DNA of 64,000 bases from Galeruca laticollis (taxonomy: Eukaryota > Arthropoda > Insecta > Coleoptera > Chrysomelidae). Positions 55,047-64,000 of this stretch are shown here, piece by piece; position 1 is the first letter of the stretch, and each line of letters starts with the position of its first letter. The DNA lies in NCBI GenBank assembly GCA_963921935.1, contig OY998181.1, positions 139,771,423 through 139,835,422 of the forward strand, given 5' to 3'. The translations under genes were made by a program, and so were the position numbers. A model generated the notes under the pieces. It searched no databases. It was not told the origin of the DNA and saw nothing but the letters and a program-made list of their open reading frames with translations.

Positions 55047-56947
55047 ATGGTAACAATGGCATTTGTGGGTGTTGAATTTTCGGGAAATGGGTTAATAGGT
55101 TTGGTTCATTCTTCCTCGTTTACCCCTTTGAAGCAGATGTTTTGTGTGCACCATACAGAACCAGTGCTGCCTTCAATAGGGACACAGTGTGAAGAACCTG
55201 ATGAACATAATTGGAAGTTATCTGGAGTAAAAAGAATATTTTTTGAATGTGGTGTGTTATTTTATTTAGTTGTATTAGCTATATATTCTGACAAGAAGTT
55301 GTGGTATGTCTCTGGGTGTTTGTTATAACTATTTGTTTTTTATTTTTCGGATGATCTCAATAAGGCACAAAAAAAAACTGAAAAAATGCGAATATAATTC
55401 AGACAACCTTACTTCGGATTGTGGAGGAGAGCGAATCAGGAAAAGATTTGTTAGTAGAAGGATTTTAAGTGACAGTGAAAGTGAAGGAAAAACAGTATCA
55501 AATCTGATAAGACCTCCATCTCTTCAAAAATTTACTTCTGTGACTAACTCTGGTAAATACAGTTTTCTATAAATATATTTTCATTTATAATAAGCAGTGG
55601 CAGATCAACGATTAGTGGGGCCGTATGCGTAATCATGTGGCCCTTACCTTTTTTTTATTTCTTTCTCATCTATTTTTTAAATAAAAACATTTAACACATT
55701 TTCAATGAAATATAATAACAAAATATAAACATGTAAAGCAAACAAAAAAGAATCGAAAAAATCAGAAAAACAACTCCTTTTTCTCATTTAAGGGGATAAA
55801 ACGTTAATAAATATTTTTATAGATAATAATATATATAGGAGGTATAGGAGACCACATGGGGCCCTAAGCTTTTAGCGTACTAAGCATACCGTTAAATCTG
55901 CCACTGAAGATAAGTAATAACTTATAGTAGAAATACTTCTTTTCTCTTAGGCATGTCAACTTCTCGGCCGATTGTGAAGCTTATTTCTCGACCAGCTTCC
56001 GCTAGACAAGAATTCCCTTCAGGCACCTGGAGGATCACATTCACACTTAACTCCGACAACTTCAAATATACAGTCTGTGGAGAATACAGATAACATTAAT
56101 TCAGAAAGTAGGTTCGTTTATTTGGTTTATATGAATATATTAATAATTATTTTTCCATTGATAATAGATTTGGAAAAGATTTTTCAAGAATTGAAAAAGT
56201 TGAGAGAAGAGGTCAAGGAAGTAGACTCTTTTAAAAAATTTTCGAAGTTTGGTAGTTGCTAGTCTACCAAATGACATGCCAGTGCAATTTCCAATAGACG
56301 ATCAAGAGAGGTTTAAATTTTTGGAAGAATATTTAAAATCTGAAGAAAAATTTATTGATTTGGTAACTGTTTTTTACATTGAATATAATTAAAAATACTA
56401 AGAATTCCATATCTTACATTGGTTTGTGTAGTGTAATAATTATAGTCTAAATATATTTTTTAAATGATTGTTTCCTTTAAAATAAAATTGTGTGACAATT
56501 TTATTATGGAGGTATACTATATTTGTTTTATTTGTTGTTTTAGGCCTCACTGGGAGGAAATGGCACCACAGCTCATGTTAAAAGAATTATGAGACTACTC
56601 ATGACCAACAGATTGGCCAAATCATACAATTTTGCTGGGCAGAGAAACGATGAAGTGGCATTTTGCAACACTCTGGTGAAATCTGTCATCATCCGTAAGT
56701 ACTCTTTGTTTTTTTGTGTTACTGCCTAAATTTGTCCTCGTAGAACCTAATAAAATAATACTTTTTATCTTAATTTCTACGACAGGGAAAATTCTCACTA
56801 AATAACCACTTATTTATTTTGTTACAGGTGCCATACAATCAAAACTCCCTTGGCGTCTCAAGTTGAAGTTGAAAATGCAATTAAAATATGGCTCAAACAT
56901 GCCAAACAACGACAGCAGAAAAAGAATGCTGGTGCTCTGGTTTGACT
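55047..56947 (+). pseudogene. DUF4806-domain gene (copy 2)
   Basis: Exons: 55047-~55250 (MAFVGVEFSGNGLIGLVHSS, then NWKLSGVKRIFFE), ~55352-55551 (DDLNKAQKK, A-run frameshift, YNSDNLTSDCGGE and RKRFVSRRILSDSES), ~55952-56109 (PGGSHSHLTPTTSN), ~56169-56365 (DLEKIFQELKKLREEVKEV, frameshift, NDMPVQFPIDDQERFKFLEE), 56545-56694 (SLGGNGTTAHVKRIMRLLMT, AKSYNFAGQRNDEVAF) and 56828-56947 (VENAIKIWLKHAKQRQQKKN, stop). The last two exons are the DUF4806 domain. At least three frameshifts. The gene directly precedes a CACTA-like transposase on the same strand. Confidence 0.75.
55595..55906. mobile_element. hAT-type MITE in DUF4806 intron
   Basis: 312 bp with inverted ends cagtggcagat. Imperfect 8-bp flanks ataataag and aagataag. 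Non-coding. Confidence 0.65.
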
Positions 56948-57013
56948 TTTTTTTAATTAGTAAATAGTAGTAGATATTTTGTGAATTGTTAGCATATATT
57001 TTTATATTTTAAA

Positions 57014-59290
57014 ATGTCAAAACGTAAGTTGAAAGAAATAGTTGGTTCAAGGCAAAAGTCTAGAAGGGCTTTACAAGCGACAAAACAAGAATTTGAATAT
57101 ATTATTTCGAGAACCTCTGTTAACTTTGAACAATATGTAGAAAACGTTAATGAAACAAATGACTCCTTTTTGTTTAATGATAGTATTAACAACCAATAGG
57201 TCGTTTTCTAGCTCTTTCGAGCTGTCTTCCTCGCCTTCGTTTTCTCCCTCGTCCTTTACGCTTATTTGCGTTGATTGCAAGTTCTCTCCTAAATTCATAA
57301 AAGTTTCCTCTGTATCCTCTCTCTCCCAATTCTCCAACTCTCCACGGTGTTACCCTCCATGCTAACACTTCTGCTATATGTCCCACGAACTACCTGTACA
57401 CTCCTTTCTAATTTTTTCCTCGTCTTCTGCCCTTCGAGGAGTTGCTCCTCAAACCTTCTTCTGTCTTCTTCTTCCTCACCCTCCTTCCTCTTCTCCCTCT
57501 CCTTCTTCTCCTCATCCTTTTGAATGTTTAAGTTTTCCATCCGAATCCCACGAGTCGGGACGATTGTAGGTCCGGCGGGGCAGTGCGTCCTTACCCCGCT
57601 AAGGCTAATTACTCTGGGAGGTCGCCAGGTATCCCAGAGGCACTAGTAGTACTAGTACTAATAGTTCATCATCTGTATATAAATCAATCAGTTCTGATAA
57701 CAATGATTTATCATGCAAAGAAACTTCTATTGCTAATGATTTGACTGAATGGGCTGTAAAACATAAAATCTCACTTTCTGCTTTGACACACCTGCTTCAT
57801 TTGTTTCATCCTTACCACCCTGAACTACCTTTGGACAGTCGCACCTTATTATCAACCCCCAAATGACACTTCTGTAGACAAAATTCAAATTAGTTTTAAT
57901 GTTGATGGCATTCCATTGTTCAAATGTTCATAAATGCAATTTTGGCCTATTTTAGGATTAATAAAAAATATTTCTGGTAGTAGACCTTTTGCAATGTCCA
58001 TCTTTTGTGGAAAAAATAAACACAACCTATAAATATATTCCTTCATCCATTTATAGCAGAATGGAATGATTTATTGCAAAATGGTTTTGTTCATTGTAAC
58101 AAACGCTTCACATTAGAGGCACATAGTTTTGTATGTGATGCACCTGCAAGGGCCTATCTAAAAGGCACTAAGTGCCACTCAGGATATTCCTCTTGTGAAA
58201 GATGCACAATTCACGGAGAATGTTATAAGCACAAGGTTGTTTTTAACGGTTTAAATGGTCAGAAACGCACAAATGAATCTTTTCGCTTACAGTTAGATGA
58301 TGAGCATCATATTTCGCAGACTAGTTTATGTGAATTACCAATTGATTTAATAAGTAGTTTTCCAATTGACTACATGCACAAAATTTGTTTACTAGTTAGA
58401 AAGCTACTCAATACTTGGATTGCAGGGTCTTTGAAGTTTAGATTACAACATCAGAAAGTAAAAATGATTTCAGAACGTTTGCTTAACCTCAAAAATATGA
58501 TACCGGTAGAATTCAACCGAAAACCCCGTTCACTAAATGAGCTAAATTATTGGAAGGCCACTGAATACAGAATGTTTTTAGTGTACTTAAGTCCTTTGGT
58601 TCTTAAAGATATTGTGGATTTAGCCATATATGAAAATTTTCTTGCTCTTCATTTTTCTGTTTCAATATTGTTATCAGAGAGCCATATTAAAAAAATTCAG
58701 ATCCCTTTTGTGAGAAATATTCTAAATGTCTTTATTAAACATTCAAATTCTTTATATGGTTTAGAGTTTATGGTTTATAATGTCCATTTATTGTCACATC
58801 TTTGTGATGATGTAGATTTATTAGGCACATTGGACAAGTTTTCGGCTTTTCCATTTGAAAATTATTTGGGAGAGATAAAATCATTAATAAAATCTCCAAC
58901 TAATCCTTTACAACAAGTTCATCGGCGACTTGTTGAAAAGGATTTTTTGATTTCACATCCAGTTTCTAATTTTACTTTTAACTTGGAAATCAAACATGCA
59001 TTGGGGCCACTTACCTTTAATGAAAATTTTAAATGGGTGCAACAGTTTCATAAATTGAGATTACCGGTCATAACATTGTCAACATTCAATCATTCTAAGG
59101 CAGATAGTTATGTTTCAATTGGGAATAAAATAATTGAAATACGTAATATAGCAAAAGTTGCTGACAGCCAAATATATCTTATTGGCAAGGAGTTTCTTGT
59201 CTATTTAGACTTGTATACATATCCATATCCTTCCAGCAATTTAAATATTTTTATAGTTGATAACCTAACAGAATTACTTACATACTTGTT
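57014..59290 (+). pseudogene. CACTA-like (Tnp2-type) transposase
   Basis: Starts MSKRKLKEIVGSRQKSRRAL at 57014 and is interrupted by a GC-rich insertion (57199-57655). It resumes LTEWAVKHKISLSALTHLLH, then in broken frames NVDGIPLFKCS and NISGSRPFAMSIFCGKN. From 58050 a long open frame follows: RFTLEAHSFVCDAPARAYLK, CHSGYSSCERC, SFPIDYMHKICLLVRKLLNT, EFNRKPRSLNELNYWKATEY, YNVHLLSHLCDDVDLLGTLD and FPFENYLGEIKSLI. This is the layout of the transposases of animal CACTA/EnSpm-related elements. The DUF4806 gene upstream is a plausible second gene of the same transposon. The C-terminus merges into the repeat at 59273. Confidence 0.7.
57199..57655 (-). mobile_element. GC-rich insertion in transposase gene
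   Basis: GC-rich against its neighbours. The minus strand encodes highly charged, Glu/Arg/Lys-rich frames (KDEEKKEREKRKEGEEEEDR) preceded by a GC-rich leader (gaggcac ... ggcggggcag). Looks like the 5' end of a retroelement (leader and start of ORF1), class unknown. It interrupts the transposase between its N-terminus and the rest. aatag occurs at both edges, possibly a short duplication. Confidence 0.5.
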
Positions 59291-59630
59291 AAATGTTCAT
59301 TTACTATTATTTCTAAATCAATTTCATTTACTCATCCATAATTGGCTTTGAAATTATATAACTTCCTCAGAGTTTGGAATAAAATAATATACATTAACAT
59401 AACCTAAAATTGCGTTTCAACGAATATTTATTTTTATCTCTGCACAGGTCACAAGTATTTTCAGAGCCAAATCACCTTTCAAATTCATCCAATTTATGTC
59501 CTTGTATTATATTTTTATATGTTGAAATTTATTAAACTGTTTACTAATTTGAGTTCGATGCTGATTTAAATTGTTCTTAAAATATTCTGCGGAAAAACAA
59601 AGGACTTACTCAGAACCCTGTTTGTTTCCA
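59273..59630. repeat. Direct repeat, copy B
   Basis: Partner of 52786-53146, same orientation. Starts within the last codons of the CACTA-like transposase. Confidence 0.8.
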
Positions 59631-59756
59631 AATTAATAATAAAAAGATTATCATTATCAATACAGTATAAAACAGTTCATGCCATCTATTGAGCTATAGC
59701 CCAGGTAAGTACTCTGAAAGAGCCCATATATATTATTTTGCAAACTATTTAACTGT

Positions 59757-60213
59757 GTATATGAAAGCAGATGGTTTGTGATGCCAAAGGCAATGGCTAT
59801 GGCTGTTCAAGGTATTTGTTAACGTCATTATTGAATCCAAGAAATGATGCAAAAGAAAGATATAATTAGGCATACATATCGACCCGAAACGTTGGAAAAG
59901 TGTTCGGTGTCATGAAAAATAAACTTAAATGTTTTTATAATGGAATGCATATTAATCTGGATACAAAAAGGCTACTATCGTTGCAGTTGCAATTATATAT
60001 AACAATTTAACTAATGATAGACTGCAAAATAGATTCCTTAAATTCAAATTATGTTTTTCAAAATGTGCTTTCAGGGCCAAACAGAAGAGGAAGAGCATGG
60101 AGTTGAAGACGAACAAAATAATGTTTTTAACAATGAAGAATTTGCTGTGGGAAATGTATTCCAGCAAAATTACATCAGAAGATATTTTAATAATTATAAT
60201 AATACTAATTAAA
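59757..60213 (+). pseudogene. PIF-Harbinger transposase fragment (copy 3)
   Basis: 59770-59930 reads VCDAKGNGYGCSRYLLTSLL, then NPRNDAKERYN, a stop, and STRNVGKVFGVMKNKL, the last third of a HARBI1-like nuclease; the segment with the final Glu has lost it. A C-terminal exon follows after a tttcag at 60073 (TEEEEHGVEDEQNNVFNNEE). Decayed. Confidence 0.6.
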
Positions 60214-60974
60214 GAAATATAAATTTTTTTGCAGACATATTTCTACCTATTTTCATTTATTCATACAACCATTCATTCTTTTCTGTTGTCAACACCCTGT
60301 AGATCATTGTTCTAATTTCAATAGTTAGTTTATTTAACTAATAAATTAAAATAAATTCAGATTATTTATAAATGAATATTACAACTACAAGAGTGATATA
60401 TTAAAATGGGACAAACGGACTCGACACATCAGCAAGTAAAAGAAATAGGAGTGATGAATTCCAACTTTATTGTTCAATAAAATGCTATCTCAATTTCTGG
60501 TGACGTAAGGATTTTGGTTTATGTCTTAGTGATAGTCTTTATCCTGAAATTTGCTGTTTCACTGTGGAAGACTCACCGGAGAGTAATTAAAAGGAATATA
60601 CGAGGAGACATAGCCAGATCCAGAACAAGTGTTGTGTAGACAGTGAAAAGATTTTGGTGATGATTACTATCCTGAAAATTATTGTTTCACCGTGGAACAT
60701 GTGTTAGGTTCGTAACTGACATTTATTATTGCTCATTTTTCTCATATTAATCCATTTACTTACTTATATTGCTGTAGTGAGTATGAAATTTCTGTATTTT
60801 GTTCGTCGTACTTATTGTTTGGCAGTATTCGGTAGTGTGAGTGTGGTAAATGTCTTCTTCATGGTAACAACTAATCATTAAATAAAATACTTTGGCGGAA
60901 GATATTGAAGGGCAAGCAAACAGGGGTATTCAAAAGAGAGTTCCAAATGGGGAGAGTTCTAAGATAGATAAGGT
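60214..60974. other. No gene recognised
   Basis: 60895-60972 is an open stretch ending in a gtaagt donor (AEDIEGQANRGIQKRVPN); it may be an exon of an unknown gene. Nothing else assigned. Confidence 0.3.
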
Positions 60975-61645
60975 AAGTGACCCTATTTTCATCGGTGACC
61001 CTAATTCCGTCAGTTTTTTTTGTTATATTAAGTATCAGTGTCACCTGTTAAACAATTTGCCGATTTTGAAGAATTCCTTAAACATCTGGCAACAACGCTC
61101 GTTACTTGTCACTTCTTCTAATTGTATGAGAGCTTTAAGAATATCATCATAGCAGTTACGTGCCGACAGTGGTAGTGAAACTGCATTCAAATTGCTAAGG
61201 TAAGTTAACTGCAGGTTGTTACTAAAACCCCAAATATAATTGAGCATTTGGAATCAATGTTCGATAAAACATGTGTCAGAAGTACAAGCATGTGTGTTAG
61301 CCTTTTTGTAGTGACTATAAAGGACATTTGTGTTATTTTAATTAAAAATTAGTGGGTGGCTAAGTTTGGGTCACGAAAAATGTAGAATATCCCCATTTTC
61401 GTCATTACTGACGAAATAAAGGCCTACAGCATACTTTCATGATAGTGTATCTGAATGAAATAGATATGCATCTTTAGGATGAGAATTTGAGACTTCAAGA
61501 TAAATTGTCTGCCTTTTCGTGAGCCCTAATTTCGTCACATTCTTATTGATTTATTTCTGGAGTTAAAAATACTAAAATAATTGTGACGAAAATCAGGACT
61601 AAAACGTTTCGATTATTGGGTCACTGCTGACGAAATTAAAGTCAA
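60975..61645. repeat. Cluster of TTTCGTCA/TGACGAAA motifs
   Basis: At least five clear copies in both orientations within ~670 bp (near 61397, 61409, 61530, 61583 and 61627), plus weaker ones near 60985-61010 and 61370. Several are followed or preceded by ccctaat or gggtca. Spacing is irregular. Confidence 0.6.
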
Positions 61646-62364
61646 ATGTGTTTTTGATTAATTTTTGGAACCCGTAAATCCGTCAACACTCTTTTGAGTA
61701 TGTTTTGTATTTTTGGGTTTCACTTACAGAGTGTTAGCCGACTTTCCACTATCACTTTGCGCAGGAATGGTCAAGGTCACTGTTCACGAGATAATCCAAT
61801 ACCTATACAAACAAATTCGACGGTTAAGTACACTATTTCTGCTTTAATCAGTAAGGCGATTGGATTTTTGGTATACAAGTGTTGGATAGTTTGGAGCGAG
61901 CTGAGTGTGTCTGTTAGTATTAGAGACAGGGATTTTTTAGATTCTTTAATATAAATGAGTACTTGTAATATTTGCATGAAACTCTGTGATCGGTTTGAAA
62001 TTACATTTTATGGATGTATTTGGGGTGAGGATGGCAGCTCCTACACAGTATGATGATTTGCAAGTGTCAGTGAACATCATATACTGGTTTTGGTAGTTTT
62101 CTATTTCTTCAAAATATACTGTTTTTTCTTAATACTTTGAGGTTGATATTGATTCTGGGTATTTGTATTAACCAGGGTGAAGGGGTTCGAATATTTGTTG
62201 GGAAATTGAAGTTGTAGGTCCTTTAGGTTTCTTCTGGCTCTTTCGTAAAATGGTGGGTTTAATCTTGTTGTAATGTAAGTCTCCTGAAAGCGATCTGTGA
62301 ACGTATTTGTATAAGTTGGGTGCTCTTCATTGCTAGCGATTGTGGAAGCATACGAAAGACATAA
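61646..62364. other. No gene recognised
   Basis: No coding segment assigned. A minus-strand frame at 62101-62403 has no family resemblance. Confidence 0.3.
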
Positions 62365-63250
62365 ATGTTTGCGTTGAAAGCACTCGAAGCGATGAGAAAA
62401 CAATGGGAGCTTAATTTTGGTTTACAAATAACGACAAGTCAAATCTACAAAAAAATTAACAACATGAAATCCAGACTCAACAAAAAGACTGATATTAATA
62501 GAGCTGGAAATAAGAAAATCATTTTGCAAGATTGGGAAAAGATTTTGTTGGAAATTATGGAAGGCGACACAAATCCAGTTCTTACAAAGATTCCAGGTAA
62601 TGTAATATTTATAAGTAATAATAGAAATAAGGCAACCAAACTATATTTCATCCACAAAGTTATCTACACCTTTTTAACTTTAAATTGGAAATAATTAAAA
62701 TCAAATTGTGAATAATCAAATTTAAATTAGGATGAATCCCAATTCGAAATTGATAATTCCCAATTTGATTTTAATTATTCCCAACTTGAAGTTGAACAGG
62801 AGATTTAAAAAACATAATTTTGTTAAACCCAAGTTTACCTATTAATAATTGCTTGCATATACTTGATATTTTATTTTTTATTACTTCAATTTAAACTTTA
62901 ATTCCAGGAGCATTATCTGTCGGTACACAACAAACAGACGTAACACAAGGCAGTAGTTATGAAGTTAAAATTCGCAGACATTCAACTTCTACTTCTAAAA
63001 CGTATACGACAAATGATGATGCTGCTAGTGAAGTACATCCACCTAAAAAAAAAGAAACATAAAGGAAGTAGTTCTCTTGAAAAATATGAAACAAACCTTA
63101 CTAAACAACTTTCAAATGCCGAAGACTAGTTTTGCTGAAACAACTAAGAGTTTTGGAAATGAAGGAGGAAAAAATGAAGAGAGAGCTAAATCCAGATTTC
63201 ATTGAACAATCTACTTCAAACAATAGTACTATCGTTGACAGTAAAAATAG
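62365..63250 (+). pseudogene. Myb/SANT-like DNA-binding gene, partial
   Basis: Exon ~62365-62597 (LEAMRKQWELNFGLQITTSQ, QIYKKINNMKSRLNKKTDIN) ends at a gtaatg donor. Exon 2 begins after ttccag near 62908 (LSVGTQQTDVTQGSSYEVKI) and runs to a frameshift in the A-run near 63045-63055. A coiled-coil part follows (LLKQLRVLEMKEEKMKREL), ending near a donor at 63253. The third Myb helix and the beginning of the domain were not found upstream. Similar in plan to the gene at 22331-23146. Confidence 0.45.
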
Positions 63251-63261
63251 TAAGGTAATTG

Positions 63262-63655
63262 GGGGGTAGATGCCTAATCTAAGTATTTTGGACAATACTC
63301 AATAGATCGCGCCACATACACGGCTACGTTGTTATTGTGTTTATTATTAGAGAACATCATAGTTTTCGAAGCGCTTAAGTGCATGCAACTGTTCCTTGAG
63401 GTGATGTTGTGTTTTTTTATGCCGGTAAGTTTTTTACGATAGAAATTAATTATGTGATATACAGTGTTAAATGTTTTTTGTTTGTGCTAATATAATTTAT
63501 GTAGGGTTTTGGCATTCATTACAATACTCCTGTCCTATTTTGAATGAGGAAAAGGGTTTTGTTATTTTGATTTGTGGGTTTGGCATCTTATACCTAAGGG
63601 TTGGGGTAAAACGCCAAGATCCGTGTGGGGTAAGATGCCTTATCTTAATTACACT
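63262..63655. repeat. Terminal/subterminal motif ggggta(a/g)atgcct, three copies
   Basis: ggggggtagatgcctaatct at 63260, ttggggtaaaacgccaagat near 63601 and ggggtaagatgccttatctt near 63628 share the core ggggta...gcc. They lie just upstream of the psq-type transposase start and probably mark the left end of that transposon. Confidence 0.5.
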
Positions 63656-63769
63656 GTAAACTTTGTAACTCTTCTTTTTTCTCAGGTTTGCGTCTATTTT
63701 GGTTAGTGGTTTCCTTTCAGTACGTCTAATTAAATAGTTTCTTAATTTATCTTGTTTGTTTTAGGTAAA

Positions 63770-64000
63770 ATGCCACGAACGTACGTCAGAATATCAACAA
63801 GAGGCGAATGGACTGAAGAAGGCCTTAGAAAAGCTGCAAATGCTTTACATCAGCAGCCAACCCTGAGTGCAAATGCGATTGCTAAAGAATATAGAATCCC
63901 TCTACGAACCTTGATGAGACGTGTAAAGGATTACAATCTTGAAAAGGGCAGTCTTGGGCCAACCGCGTCCTTAGGTATTGAAAATGAACTTAAACTGGTG
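63770..64000 (+). CDS. psq/pogo-like transposase, N-terminus (runs off window)
   Basis: ATG 63770 after a ttttag acceptor-like tract. Reads MPRTYVRISTRGEWTEEGLR, then SANAIAKEYRIPLRTLMRRV, the psq-type helix-turn-helix at the N-terminus of pogo/Tigger-like transposases. Open to the last base of the window (77 codons), so the DDE part lies outside. Start supported by the typical N-terminus. Confidence 0.65.
   Translation, partial: MPRTYVRISTRGEWTEEGLRKAANALHQQPTLSANAIAKEYRIPLRTLMRRVKDYNLEKGSLGPTASLGIENELKLV

Noticed and set aside
57186..57540. Overlapping Glu/Arg-rich minus-strand ORFs as a host gene
   Set aside because: Charged low-complexity frames within a GC-rich insertion; better taken as the 5' part of a retroelement.
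62101..62403. 100-codon minus-strand ORF
   Set aside because: No recognisable motif; overlaps the plus-strand Myb/SANT exon start.

Overview
The window is AT-rich eukaryotic DNA with introns. It is almost entirely a pile of nested transposable elements, most of them decayed. The mix (BEL/Pao, piggyBac, mariner, DD82E Sailor-type, MULE, P-element/THAP9-like, PIF-Harbinger with MADF partners, Penelope-like elements, copia, several LINEs, and DUF4806 plus CACTA-like transposase) points to an arthropod, most likely an insect. The order cannot be told from the sequence. No rRNA, tRNA, CRISPR or bacterial operon was seen. Only one long gene looks fully intact: a spliced SWIM-YqaJ-PHD protein at 46180-48619.

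Layout. 1-15760: remains of one BEL/Pao element on the minus strand. Its gag is cut by a mariner with ~500-bp terminal repeats (2961-5275) and by a 10-kb piggyBac (5376-15431). The piggyBac itself holds a MULE, a DD82E element and a P-like element, which in turn holds a hairpin Penelope fragment. 15842-23146: Myb/SANT and MADF genes, an antisense Harbinger transposase, and a non-LTR retrotransposon with a restriction-like endonuclease. 23460-36627: a second P-like transposase gene. Its intron holds two Penelope-like elements (24470-28590 and 28680-30744) and its last exon is split by a full Harbinger (31891-36424) with a clean 3-bp target duplication. 37018-43815: a LINE broken by a third Penelope-like element whose reverse transcriptase lies in two oppositely oriented pieces. 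44336-45680: copia remnant with LTR. 46180-49440: YqaJ gene and a transposase tail. 49441-54540: MITEs and sparse DNA. 55047-59630: DUF4806 gene followed by a CACTA-like transposase. 59757-64000: Harbinger scraps, Myb/SANT gene, and the start of a psq/pogo-like transposase leaving the window.

The most unusual object is the element at 28680-30744. Two ~571-bp inverted arms, each with a hammerhead-like ribozyme motif and a short intron, enclose a ~885-bp GC-rich insert with one open frame. That protein looks like an RNA-virus (partiti-like) capsid protein. It appears to be viral RNA captured by a Penelope-type retroelement. The related theme is that all Penelope-derived copies here are inverted, foldback structures, down to ~135-245-bp hairpins with 12-15-bp target duplications.
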